This document shows, piece after piece, positions 28,758 to 37,067 of a stretch of DNA of 64,000 bases. Origin of the DNA: Marinomonas sp. UCMA 3892 (lineage in GTDB: Bacteria; Pseudomonadota; Gammaproteobacteria; Pseudomonadales; Marinomonadaceae); contig NZ_PTXN01000004.1 in assembly GCF_012726345.1 (NCBI RefSeq), positions 188,124 through 252,123 of the forward strand. Reading direction: 5' to 3'. The translations under genes and the position numbers were made by a program. Positions within the stretch are counted from its first letter, which is position 1. Each line of letters opens with the position of its first letter. The notes under the pieces were generated by a model, which saw nothing but the letters and a program-made list of their open reading frames with translations, was not told the DNA's origin and searched no databases.

Positions 28758-30434
28758 ATGCAATATAAGTTGCAGGATGATGGGCTCTATTGCTTGTCCT
28801 CTGATCGCTGGCTGCGAATAGGCGGTTGGATTCAGGTTTTGGCTCGTACTCGTTTAACTGACAAACGGCACGGGCATGGGGCTTTGCTGGAATGGCTGAA
28901 CTTCGATGGAGTAATGCTACGTGAAGTTGTCTATGCCCGTGATCTTAACAGCGATAACGCCCGCCAGATCAGGGATATGTTGGTTGATACCGGTTATCCC
29001 TTAACTCCAGGTCAGTCAAGTTGGAGTCGGCTTCAACATTTTCTAATAGAGCAGATGGCTCTTGCTGCTCCGGCAACTGTGGTGAATCGCACTGGCTGGC
29101 ACGGGCCCATATTTGCCACAAGCAATTGGACTATTGGAACTGCTGATGAACCCCATCATTTCGTGGGTCAGCTATCCGGTTCAGCGTTGTTAGAAGAGTC
29201 TGGGGATTTGAGTGATTGGCAAAACCATGTTGGAAAGCTGTGCAGTGGGAATCCGCTGGCTATTTTTTGTGTAGGAACTGGGTTGGCCGCACCGTTACTC
29301 GCGCCAGCGGGCATGGAAAACGGAGCCTTTCATTTCGTTGGCGCTTCTTCCGCCGGTAAAACAACTTTGTTGCAGATTGCGGCAAGCTTATATGGCAGCG
29401 ATAGCTATAGACGTAGCTGGATCTCGACAAGCAATGGATTAGCGGCTGTTTCGTCGGAGCATAACGACATGTTGCTGACGTTGGATGAGATAGGAATGGC
29501 TCGCCCTGAAGACGTTGATACCGCCATTTATCAGATCATGAATGGTTCAGGAAAACTGCGCGCTAACGTGTCAGGAGAGTTGGCCGCGACGTCACAATGG
29601 CGAACGCTGGTGCTCAGTAGCGGGGAAGTTTGGATTGCCGAATTACTTCAGCAGATAGGTAAGCCACTTAGGGCTGGTCAGCAGATACGACTGGTGGAGA
29701 TCCCAATTTTTGGTATACATGGCGCTTTCGATGAATTACATGACCGTAAGAGCGCTCAACAATTTGTTGATGAGCTTAAAATGTCTTGTCAGTGCTTTCA
29801 TGGCACAGTAATCCGAGAGTGGTTATCGCTACTTACAGGGCAGCATAATGAGCTTAGCCGCTACCTCAGTTATGAAATAGGTCGTCTTAGCAACGCTTGG
29901 ACAAGCGACTCAATGGCCTCTCAAGTACAGCGAGTCGTTAGACGATTTGCACTGATTGGTACTGCACTATGCCTCGCTAGTCGAAATTTCATCTTGCCGT
30001 GGTCTGAGGAAGAGTCACTCGATGCGGTACATAAAGTCCTTAGTGCTTGGCTCGCTAATCGTGGGCATTCTAGGAATTCCGAAGAGTTTAGGCTACTTCG
30101 GTCATTGGAAAAAGCGATGCGCAACTGGGAACGCAATATCGGTGAAATTGATCAGGATTCAGGCAAGGGAATGCCTGGTTACCGCCGTTCACTGGATGGA
30201 TGCGAATTGTGGCTTATCAACAAAACACATTTCCTGCAAAAACTTGAGCTTCCCACCCACTATATGCGAGAAGTGGAAATCTTGCTGCAACGCGGTTGCT
30301 TGGTAACGAACGAGCGCTCTAGGGGAACCTATAAGACGCGGATTAATGGTGAGTTTCAACGTTTTTTTGCGCTCAAACCAGACCAAGTTAGGCGCCACCT
30401 TGAAGATTTAGAGAGGGTTGAACATGACGACTAG
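28758..30434 (+). CDS. DUF927 domain ATPase
   Basis: 558 aa. Start ATG at 28758 with GGGGG upstream; the GTG one codon earlier is less likely. The P-loop GASSAGKTT near residue 195 and the acidic LLTLDEIGMA near 240 form Walker A and B motifs. Up to about 160 the sequence matches DUF927 (VVNRTGWHGP near 115). Such proteins occur in integrative elements and may act as replicative helicases. It lies between two small HTH genes, a common mobile-element arrangement. Confidence 0.85.
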   Translation: MQYKLQDDGLYCLSSDRWLRIGGWIQVLARTRLTDKRHGHGALLEWLNFDGVMLREVVYARDLNSDNARQIRDMLVDTGYPLTPGQSSWSRLQHFLIEQMALAAPATVVNRTGWHGPIFATSNWTIGTADEPHHFVGQLSGSALLEESGDLSDWQNHVGKLCSGNPLAIFCVGTGLAAPLLAPAGMENGAFHFVGASSAGKTTLLQIAASLYGSDSYRRSWISTSNGLAAVSSEHNDMLLTLDEIGMARPEDVDTAIYQIMNGSGKLRANVSGELAATSQWRTLVLSSGEVWIAELLQQIGKPLRAGQQIRLVEIPIFGIHGAFDELHDRKSAQQFVDELKMSCQCFHGTVIREWLSLLTGQHNELSRYLSYEIGRLSNAWTSDSMASQVQRVVRRFALIGTALCLASRNFILPWSEEESLDAVHKVLSAWLANRGHSRNSEEFRLLRSLEKAMRNWERNIGEIDQDSGKGMPGYRRSLDGCELWLINKTHFLQKLELPTHYMREVEILLQRGCLVTNERSRGTYKTRINGEFQRFFALKPDQVRRHLEDLERVEHDD

Positions 30435-30440
30435 CTTAGT

Positions 30441-30468
30441 GTTCCCAGTTTCCCGTTTATCCCACTTT
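30441..30468 (-). repeat. 28-bp TGGGA-rich repeat, right copy
   Basis: The reverse complement matches 20301-20328 at 23 of 28 positions and keeps the three TGGGA units. It starts 6 bp after the DUF927 stop and ends 28 bp before the next HTH gene, where an operator could act. Confidence 0.6.
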
Positions 30469-30495
30469 AACTTGGCAGTGTAGGAGAGTATCAAC

Positions 30496-30840
30496 ATGAC
30501 TGAAAAAGAGATGCTTCAGCGCATGCTGATGGATATGTCATTGCTTAAAAAACTGATTACCGATCATATCAAAAACGAGCAACGTCCTGACACAACAAAG
30601 GAAATCCTCACAGTTGAGGAATGTGCTGAGCTGACGGGGTTAAAGAAAAGCACTTTGTACCGGCTGACCCATGAACGCAAGCTCCCATTCTTCAAACCTA
30701 ATGGTAATCGGGTGTTCTTCAGGCGAGCCGATATATTGGCTTGGTTGCAGAGTAATCGTGTGGCGTCTTCTGATGAGATTGATAAAGCCGCTGCTGATCA
30801 TCTAGTTGCTAACCGAAAATTTTATGGTCGGAGATATTGA
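30496..30840 (+). CDS. excisionase-like helix-turn-helix protein
   Basis: 114 aa with AGGAGAG before the ATG. Residues 35-90 form a HTH_17/excisionase-type domain (LTVEECAELTGLKKSTLYRL, then NRVFFRRADILAWLQ). The N-terminal 30 residues form a helix likely to mediate oligomerisation. It may direct excision with the integrase, or regulate via the adjacent TGGGA repeat. Confidence 0.85.
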   Translation: MTEKEMLQRMLMDMSLLKKLITDHIKNEQRPDTTKEILTVEECAELTGLKKSTLYRLTHERKLPFFKPNGNRVFFRRADILAWLQSNRVASSDEIDKAAADHLVANRKFYGRRY

Positions 30841-30883
30841 GTAGCTATTTAAGCTGCTGAAAGTAAAAATTAATCATTAGATG

Positions 30884-30920
30884 CGTTACATGTCACGTTC
30901 TCTAACTGTGACATGTAACG
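30884..30920. promoter_or_regulatory. 13-bp inverted repeat downstream of the excisionase-like gene
   Basis: CGTTACATGTCAC (30884-30896) and GTGACATGTAACG (30908-30920) are perfect inverted arms around an 11-nt loop. There is no T-run, so a protein-binding site is more likely than a terminator. It lies 94 bp before the 49-aa gene and may control it. Confidence 0.65.
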
Positions 30921-31014
30921 GTTGCTATTTAAATTGACAGATTAGGTTTTAATGACTAAGTCTTAATGTGCTTACGCGCTATCAAAAACACATCATTAAC
31001 TATGGACGGTAAAT

Positions 31015-31164
31015 ATGTCTGTCAAACATACTCCAACAGGTGTAGTACACAGCGGTGCTAAAGGCGGCACTACTGGCTGCGGCACAGATACGAAGAAAAA
31101 TGCAGATCATTGGGTTAATTCCCATGAGAAAATCACATGTGATAAGAACGGCTGTAAAAACTAA
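31015..31164 (+). CDS. small Cys/His-rich protein, 49 aa
   Basis: Complete frame from ATG to TAA followed closely by a terminator. Three Cys, several His and an ITCDKNGCKN ending suggest a small metal-binding or disulfide protein. The motifs HSGAKGG, TGCGTDT and DHW are arranged like a conserved family I remember from other islands, without known function. No clear Shine-Dalgarno is seen. An overlapping longer frame (31055-31366) shows no such pattern and is rejected. Confidence 0.6.
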   Translation: MSVKHTPTGVVHSGAKGGTTGCGTDTKKNADHWVNSHEKITCDKNGCKN

Positions 31165-31185
31165 CGATCTTATGTGGTTGATGGA

Positions 31186-31212
31186 GGGCACCGTTGATGT
31201 GCCCTTTATTTT
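31186..31212 (+). terminator. Rho-independent terminator after the 49-aa gene
   Basis: GGGCAC (31186-31191) and GTGCCC (31199-31204) form a 6-bp GC-rich stem with a 7-nt loop, followed by TTTATTTT. It sits 21 bp after the stop codon. The remaining 207 bp to the next gene hold no supported feature apart from an attC-like fragment at its end. Confidence 0.75.
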
Positions 31213-31419
31213 GGCTTTGAAAAGACTTATTCGTTTGGCTGCGAAAACGTGTAGGAGAGGAATAAAGTTTCAGACTAGTCGAAACATTGTGGGACAAAAG
31301 CGAGTTAGGTTTTCAGTTCGAATTCGTGACTGTCGGATTAAAATTTCTATGGGGTGCGCTTCATAAAAAGTCAAAAAATATTGAGTTAAAATGAATCGCA
31401 GCGAAAAAGCTCAATGTTT

Positions 31420-31896
31420 TTAGTCCTGATTAAATGATTTGTTATGCGTATTTTCAACTAACATATTGAGCTTACAAACGACAGAAGATATTGCTTTTGA
31501 AAAACGTGGTATTTCGAGTACTTTGTCGAAGTAATACGGCATATAGCTCTCAATTGGGACTCTATTTTCTTCAATAAATATTCTTGCTATTGGATGTGAT
31601 TTTTCACAATATATTGGCTTGTGGTATTCATCAAATTGATCAAGTGTGAGATCAAAAACTTTACCACTTATTTCCAACCATAAGTGGTATTCGATGCCAT
31701 GGATCGATTCGTTGCGACCACTAATCACATCAATTTCTAAATCTGGGAATTTGAGATTGACATAAAACCCCAAAAACACAGACGTATGCTCACAGCAATT
31801 TTTGGGGAAATCTTCAAAAATCGGCAATTCTTCAGCTATATTACTGACTTCTATAGCTTCTCTAAAACTTCTTGCTAGTTTAGTCATGTCTTCCAT
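31420..31896 (-). CDS. transglutaminase-like hypothetical protein, cassette-like
   Basis: 158 aa with AAGGAG 5 nt before the ATG. The order Cys (KNCCEHTS), His (EYHLWLEI) and Asp (FDLTLDQF) is the Cys-His-Asp triad of transglutaminase-like cysteine proteins. The C terminus NKSFNQD, with the DNA GCATAACAAATCATTTAATC that encodes it, resembles the start of an integron attC site. This suggests a former gene cassette, but the matching half of the site is missing. Low-GC sequence and its position between two cargo blocks support recent acquisition. Confidence 0.7.
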   Translation of the reverse strand: MEDMTKLARSFREAIEVSNIAEELPIFEDFPKNCCEHTSVFLGFYVNLKFPDLEIDVISGRNESIHGIEYHLWLEISGKVFDLTLDQFDEYHKPIYCEKSHPIARIFIEENRVPIESYMPYYFDKVLEIPRFSKAISSVVCKLNMLVENTHNKSFNQD

Positions 31897-32179
31897 TTGA
31901 CTCCTTACACATACATTGCATTAGTACGTATGCGTGTTTTCTCAAATCTATCATCCAACCTTTTAAAATCTTAATGCTTTGATTTTAATTTTTTTATTTT
32001 TATTCTTATTCGATTGAGGTGGATCGCACAAGAACTGACTTCAAAACCAATTAAGTTTTAATATGATCGTATACCTATCCGGTTTCGATATCTCCTGATA
32101 AAGCGCTAATAGCAGGGTTAATCGATAAGAATTTATTGGGCGAGTTGTTCGTATGATTACGATTCACAGGTCAAGTGCT
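31897..32179. other. gene-free AT-rich gap between cargo blocks
   Basis: I see no gene, RNA or repeat that can be supported here. It is very AT-rich (runs such as TTTTAATTTTTTTATTTTTA) and separates the cassette-like gene from the kdpE terminator. It probably carries the promoter of the transglutaminase-like gene. Confidence 0.5.
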
Positions 32180-32200
32180 AAAAAGCGTTGGGATAACGCT
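32180..32200 (-). terminator. probable terminator of the kdp operon
   Basis: Read on the minus strand, GCGTT-ATCCC-AACGC is a 5-bp stem with a 5-nt loop, followed by TTTTT. It lies 67 bp beyond the kdpE stop. The stem is short, so confidence is moderate. Confidence 0.5.
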
Positions 32201-32266
32201 CGTTAAAAAATAGACAATTGTTTGCAGTTCTATGTTAGTAAGAATAATGTGTTTATCGGGAAATAT

Positions 32267-32950
32267 TTATAGATCGACATATAAACGATAGCCAACTCCA
32301 GGCTCAGTTCGTACATATTTGGGCTCACTGGGAGAGTCGCCTAGCTTTTGCCTTAAGTGGCTGACCACAATTCTCAAGTAATGAGTATCCTCTATATGAC
32401 CTGGCCCCCATATCTCCTTAAGCAATTGAGTCTGAGTAACCACACAATTGGGTGATGAGGCCAGTTTAGACAATACTGCATATTCCTTCGGTGTGAGTTC
32501 GACAACTTGGTTATCAACTTTTACTAACCGACGACTTAAATCAATCTGTAATTTACCGTCATCTAATATAGGGAGTTTTTCAGGTTTGATATGATCCCTT
32601 AAAATTGCCCGCACTCTAGCCAGTAACTCTTCAACGCTAAAGGGTTTAGTCACGTAATCCTGCGCGCCTGCATCTAATGCTGCCACTTTTTCTCTATCTT
32701 GATTGCGAACCGACAATACAATCACAGCAACGTCGGACCATCCCCGCAACTCTTGTAGCACTTGATGCCCTTCCATATCCGGCAAGCCTAAATCCAAAAT
32801 GACTAATTCAGGTTGCTGGCGAGCAACAGCTGCAAGTCCTTGCTGACCATTTTCTGCTTCAGTAACGTCATAGCCTTCACTAGTGAGGGCTATACGCAAC
32901 ATACGGCGAATTTGGGTCTCATCATCGATAACCACGATTTTTATTGCCAC
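32267..32950 (-). CDS. kdpE: KdpE response regulator
   Basis: 227 aa, OmpR family. Receiver with the DDE acidic pocket, phospho-acceptor aspartate in LVILDLGLPD (near 52) and lysine in YVTKPFS; winged-helix domain ending YVRTEPGVGYRLYVDL. It activates kdp transcription when phosphorylated by KdpD. It lies 49 bp after kdpD at the end of the operon. It is paralogous to the resident regulator at 17339-18028. Confidence 0.96.
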   Translation of the reverse strand: MAIKIVVIDDETQIRRMLRIALTSEGYDVTEAENGQQGLAAVARQQPELVILDLGLPDMEGHQVLQELRGWSDVAVIVLSVRNQDREKVAALDAGAQDYVTKPFSVEELLARVRAILRDHIKPEKLPILDDGKLQIDLSRRLVKVDNQVVELTPKEYAVLSKLASSPNCVVTQTQLLKEIWGPGHIEDTHYLRIVVSHLRQKLGDSPSEPKYVRTEPGVGYRLYVDL

Positions 32951-32999
32951 GTATCTAGTCCATTCTGTGGTTTATTAAAGATATTTTGGCTAAAAATGA

Positions 33000-35660
33000 T
33001 TAGCCAGGAACGGGATAGTCTAACGGCAATTCAACTTCAAAACGAGTGCCTTGCCCCTGTAGGCAATCGGTAACGCGAACACTCCCGCCGTGTGCAGCTA
33101 TCATGCCTTTACAAATAGCCAGCCCCATACCCGTGTTCTGTTTCTTCTGATCTCCATCGGCAACCACATAAAACATATCGAAAATTTGATCCCTATGACT
33201 TGCAGGGATCCCCGGCCCTCTGTCTTCTATTGCAATACAACAGCGATGATTTGAGATGGATAATTCAATACTAATAGGCTCTTCTGGTGGTGAAAATCGA
33301 ACAGCATTTTCAAGAATGTTAAATAATCCTTGTTCAATTAGCGCCGCATGGACAAATAGGAGTGGTGGTTCTTTTTCCCTATGGTATTCAACGATAGCCC
33401 TAGGAAAATAGCGTTTGAGTCTACCGAGTACACTGCCAATAATGTCATCTGCCGAAACCCAATCACGCTCAATACTCAAAGTGCCATGACCAAGGCGAGT
33501 CATATCGAGTAAATTTTGAATATAACTGTCTAAACGCCGACTTTCCTGCAAGATAGTATCGAGTAACTCGTTGCGATCAGATTCTAGCAATTGCTTATTC
33601 AGTAACTTGAGGCTCTCCGCTGCCCCCATCATGGCTGAGAGTGGCGATTTTAGATCGTGGGATACTGACGATAATAATGCTGAACGTAATTGCTCTATCT
33701 CAGTTTTTACCCGTGCAGATTCTAAATCTGACACCAACTGAATACGCCGCCAAGTATTTGCGCCTTGCTGTAACATTGCCAGAATAAGCTCTCGATCAAA
33801 CGGACTGAGTTCGTTGACTGTGGGTTGCCAATCTAAAATCGCCGCGCCAATCGTCGTCCCTTCAAGTTCAATAGGGAACACACTCACACCCGAAGCACTC
33901 AAGGTATCACTCAAACGCCCCGCTGCTTGCCCATGCCGTAACGTCCAATCAATGGCGGCTAAATCGAGATCATTGAATGGCGTATTAAGTATGGGTAAAT
34001 AGGACCGCTGACCATCTTTATGTTGTAGGACAATATAACAATCGGCATTAACTGAAGCCGCAATCTTGCGCCCTATCGCTTGCCAAAGGGCTTTTTCATC
34101 ATCAGCAACTGATAATTCTTGGGCAACATCCTTTAACGTTTCTGCATAACGATTTGATTCACGTAATAAAATAAACTGATGTCTAATTCTGGAGGCAGCT
34201 GGACCACTGATGAGCCCTATACAAACTAAAAAAATTAAGGTGGCGATGTCATCTTGGCTATTAACATTAAATGTAAATTTGGGGTCTGTAAGAAAGAAAT
34301 TAAAGCTAAAAAATGACCACACCGCAGTTGCCATAGCAGGCCTAGCTCCATAGGTTAAGCCAATACCAACTATCAAGAAAACATACAAGAGCACGAGATT
34401 GCCATTGCTGAGCCAAGCATCTATAAATGCCACAATCGGAAAAATAACCACAACACCAATTAGCCCTAAGAGATGGCCCCGTAAATCACCAAAACTGGCT
34501 TTAGGCGTAATGGGATCTCGTACTTGTACTTGGTTGTCGGGAGCGTGATATACACTGACTTCAACAGGTAAACCGGATTCGATCAAACGTTGGTACAGCC
34601 TTTTACGCCACCAAGGATAGGTGCGTTTCACGCCAGCGCCGACCAATACAGTGTTAATTCGATGTAGTGCAACGTAAGGTAAAATGGCCTGATAACTGCT
34701 TGTGCCGCGTAATACTTCGGTCTGCGCACCAAGTTCTTTAGCTAAGGCAAAGGCCTCATTTAGCCTTTTTCTCTGATAAAGCCCCAGCGCTTTGCCGGTA
34801 TCAACCCACAGCACTAACCATGGAATTTGCCGCCGCTCAGCAATCTGCCGACCAATGCGGATCAAGTATTGATGATCACTGTTATTGCTCACTAAAACCA
34901 ACAATCTGTCTTTAAGAACAAAATCGGTTCCCTGCGCTTTTGCATCGAGCTCACAAATCAGTTTTGCATCGACTCGCTCTATGACTTTTTTCATTGCCAG
35001 TTCGCGCAGAGCCGTCAAATTCGATACCGAAAAAAAAGCATCCAAGGCTGAGCGAGCATACTCCGGCAGATAAACTTTGCCTTGCTGCAAGCGTTCGATG
35101 AGTGTTGATGGCGGTAAATCGACAAATATAATTTCATGGGCTTCATCAAGGAAGCGATCAGGTACGGTCTCCCGTACCCGCACTTGAGTAATCTGCAACA
35201 CCAGATCATTCAAACTGACCAAATGCTGAATATTAACTGTGGTATAGACATCTATTCCTGCAGCTAATAATTCAGCGACATCTTGGTAGCGCCGTTTATG
35301 GCGGCTACCGGGGATATTCGTATGGGCCAATTCATCGACCAAGATGAGCTTCGGCTTGCGAAGCAGCGCCGCATCTAAATCAAATTCCGTTAAACGATTA
35401 TTATGATAATCAATGGGTTTACGCGCCAATACCTCAAAACCCGCTAACATAGCCTCGGTATCGGCACGACCATGGGTTTCAACCAGTCCAACCAGCAAAT
35501 CTACACCTTGTTGAGCTATTTCCCTTGCAGCACTGAGCATTGAATAAGTCTTGCCTACGCCAGGTGCCGCCCCAAGAAAAACCGTCAGTTTACCTTTATC
35601 ATTTTGCTGTATCTGACTTAAGAGCGCATTGGCTTGCTGTGTTTGACTGATTGGTACCAC
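33000..35660 (-). CDS. kdpD: KdpD sensor histidine kinase
   Basis: Full-length 886-aa KdpD. The N-terminal KdpD domain has Walker A motif GAAPGVGKT near residue 30. Then come a universal-stress-like domain (about 245-370), four membrane helices (about 395-495), a GAF-like region and the kinase core (H-box SVSHDLKSPLSAMMG, N-box NILENAVRFSP). It senses potassium limitation at the inner membrane. Unlike the two short kinases in this window it keeps all sensor domains. Confidence 0.97.
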   Translation of the reverse strand: MVPISQTQQANALLSQIQQNDKGKLTVFLGAAPGVGKTYSMLSAAREIAQQGVDLLVGLVETHGRADTEAMLAGFEVLARKPIDYHNNRLTEFDLDAALLRKPKLILVDELAHTNIPGSRHKRRYQDVAELLAAGIDVYTTVNIQHLVSLNDLVLQITQVRVRETVPDRFLDEAHEIIFVDLPPSTLIERLQQGKVYLPEYARSALDAFFSVSNLTALRELAMKKVIERVDAKLICELDAKAQGTDFVLKDRLLVLVSNNSDHQYLIRIGRQIAERRQIPWLVLWVDTGKALGLYQRKRLNEAFALAKELGAQTEVLRGTSSYQAILPYVALHRINTVLVGAGVKRTYPWWRKRLYQRLIESGLPVEVSVYHAPDNQVQVRDPITPKASFGDLRGHLLGLIGVVVIFPIVAFIDAWLSNGNLVLLYVFLIVGIGLTYGARPAMATAVWSFFSFNFFLTDPKFTFNVNSQDDIATLIFLVCIGLISGPAASRIRHQFILLRESNRYAETLKDVAQELSVADDEKALWQAIGRKIAASVNADCYIVLQHKDGQRSYLPILNTPFNDLDLAAIDWTLRHGQAAGRLSDTLSASGVSVFPIELEGTTIGAAILDWQPTVNELSPFDRELILAMLQQGANTWRRIQLVSDLESARVKTEIEQLRSALLSSVSHDLKSPLSAMMGAAESLKLLNKQLLESDRNELLDTILQESRRLDSYIQNLLDMTRLGHGTLSIERDWVSADDIIGSVLGRLKRYFPRAIVEYHREKEPPLLFVHAALIEQGLFNILENAVRFSPPEEPISIELSISNHRCCIAIEDRGPGIPASHRDQIFDMFYVVADGDQKKQNTGMGLAICKGMIAAHGGSVRVTDCLQGQGTRFEVELPLDYPVPG

Positions 35661-35662
35661 GA

Positions 35663-36424
35663 TTAGAAACTCCTTGAAAGACTCACTATCCAGCGCGCAT
35701 CACACAGGGACTGGCACTGACTCTGCGATAAATCCGTATCGACATAACCAACACTCAACACATCCTGCTCAGTCACATTGAGGTTCACCCCAACTCGCCA
35801 ATCTAAATAGTGGCTATTGCTTGCGGCCATAGAACCTAAAAACAGTGCCATATCTTGCTGAGAAGCAAAAAAATTGCTCCCAAGATGCAGTACTAGGCTT
35901 ACGTTAGAGAACAGTTGCGGCTCATAACTGGCGTAAACATACTGAAAATCGTCCACATTCTCGCCAAAATAATCAGGAGAATAAACCAGCCCTAGCTTAG
36001 CATCGGCGTAGCTTACCACAGCATAAATTTCGTTATAACTCAGGTCTGTATCGTCCTGCGAGTATTGGTAACGTATCACGCCTAGGTCCGTTGTTAAGCC
36101 ATTATCCCAATCCTTTGCCCAGCCAGCGGACAAGTCGAGTTCTAAACTTCCATCCCCAAATTCGATGTTACTGCCCCAAAGCGAGCCATACCAGCCAGAA
36201 TCATGACTTAAGGTATATCCTGCTTGAACTGCAGGTCCTTCATCAGTTTGAGAAATACCGCGAAACGCATAATCACTGATGAGCATCACACTCCCTTGAC
36301 TCTGCCAAGAGGCATTGCCCCCATGAGTCTCAGTGCTGGCAAGCGCGCCCATCGATAGTGAAGATAATGCCATCATCACACCCGCACAGAGGCGCGAACA
36401 AGGAGCAGACTTAATCGGTAACAT
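35663..36424 (-). CDS. TorF-family putative porin
   Basis: 253 aa. It has a signal peptide ending near ALAS (residue 30) and beta-rich alternation through to a terminal Phe (VSLSRSF), as in outer-membrane barrels. The LISDYAFRGISQTD segment is characteristic of the TorF/gcw_chp family (TIGR02001). Placement between kdpC and kdpD, 2 bp before kdpD, suggests it is co-expressed under potassium limitation and may pass potassium through the outer membrane. Function is inferred. Confidence 0.85.
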   Translation of the reverse strand: MLPIKSAPCSRLCAGVMMALSSLSMGALASTETHGGNASWQSQGSVMLISDYAFRGISQTDEGPAVQAGYTLSHDSGWYGSLWGSNIEFGDGSLELDLSAGWAKDWDNGLTTDLGVIRYQYSQDDTDLSYNEIYAVVSYADAKLGLVYSPDYFGENVDDFQYVYASYEPQLFSNVSLVLHLGSNFFASQQDMALFLGSMAASNSHYLDWRVGVNLNVTEQDVLSVGYVDTDLSQSQCQSLCDARWIVSLSRSF

Positions 36425-36458
36425 AAAAATTTATCCTTAAATTCAGTAGAATATTGTT

Positions 36459-37058
36459 TTATTGAGCGTGTTTAGCAATCTGGTCGAGAGCGAGGTTGAG
36501 CTTGAGCACATTGACGCGCTCTTGCCCAAAAATGCCCCACTGCGGTGGTTCGATAAATTGCGCCACTAAGGTCAACACTTGTGGTTCGGCTAACTGTCGA
36601 GCCTGAGCCACGCGTGCGACTTGCAGTTTGGCTGCAGCGGGTGAAATATGAGGATCCAGTCCCGCCCCCGATGTAGCGAGTAAATCGACTGGGATATCAG
36701 CGGCCTGAACAGATTCTCTGGCTTGGATTTCTTGGCTCGTTGCCATCACACGTTCACGTAGCGCCGGGTTACTCGGCGCAAGGTTACTACCACCGGTCGC
36801 CATAGGATCGTAACCGACAGCGCTCGGCCGACTATAAAAATAGGCTGGATTAACAAAGGGCTGAGCGATGAACTCAGAACCCATCGCGACATTATCCCTG
36901 TGGATCACACTGCCCTTAGCTTGAACGGGAAATAAAGCGCCACCGAGCTGAGTCACAGTGCCGGTATAGACAACGCCACACACAAATAACAGGGCGAGAC
37001 TGGCTCTCAACCCCATAACGGCATGCTGGGTTTTAGTGGGATATACGATTGAATTCAT
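36459..37058 (-). CDS. kdpC: potassium-transporting ATPase subunit KdpC
   Basis: 199 aa with one N-terminal membrane helix (ASLALLFVCGVVYTGTV) and a periplasmic domain bearing the family motifs ARPFVNPAYFYSRPSA-like (here QPFVNPAYFYSRPSA) and SGAGLDPHISPAAA. It stabilises the KdpFABC complex. It lies 9 bp after kdpB. Confidence 0.97.
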   Translation of the reverse strand: MNSIVYPTKTQHAVMGLRASLALLFVCGVVYTGTVTQLGGALFPVQAKGSVIHRDNVAMGSEFIAQPFVNPAYFYSRPSAVGYDPMATGGSNLAPSNPALRERVMATSQEIQARESVQAADIPVDLLATSGAGLDPHISPAAAKLQVARVAQARQLAEPQVLTLVAQFIEPPQWGIFGQERVNVLKLNLALDQIAKHAQ

Positions 37059-37067
37059 TACTGTCTC

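Noticed and set aside
31055-31366. 103-aa frame overlapping the 49-aa gene
   Set aside because: No ribosome-binding site; it runs through the terminator at 31186-31212 and is basic, shadow-like sequence.
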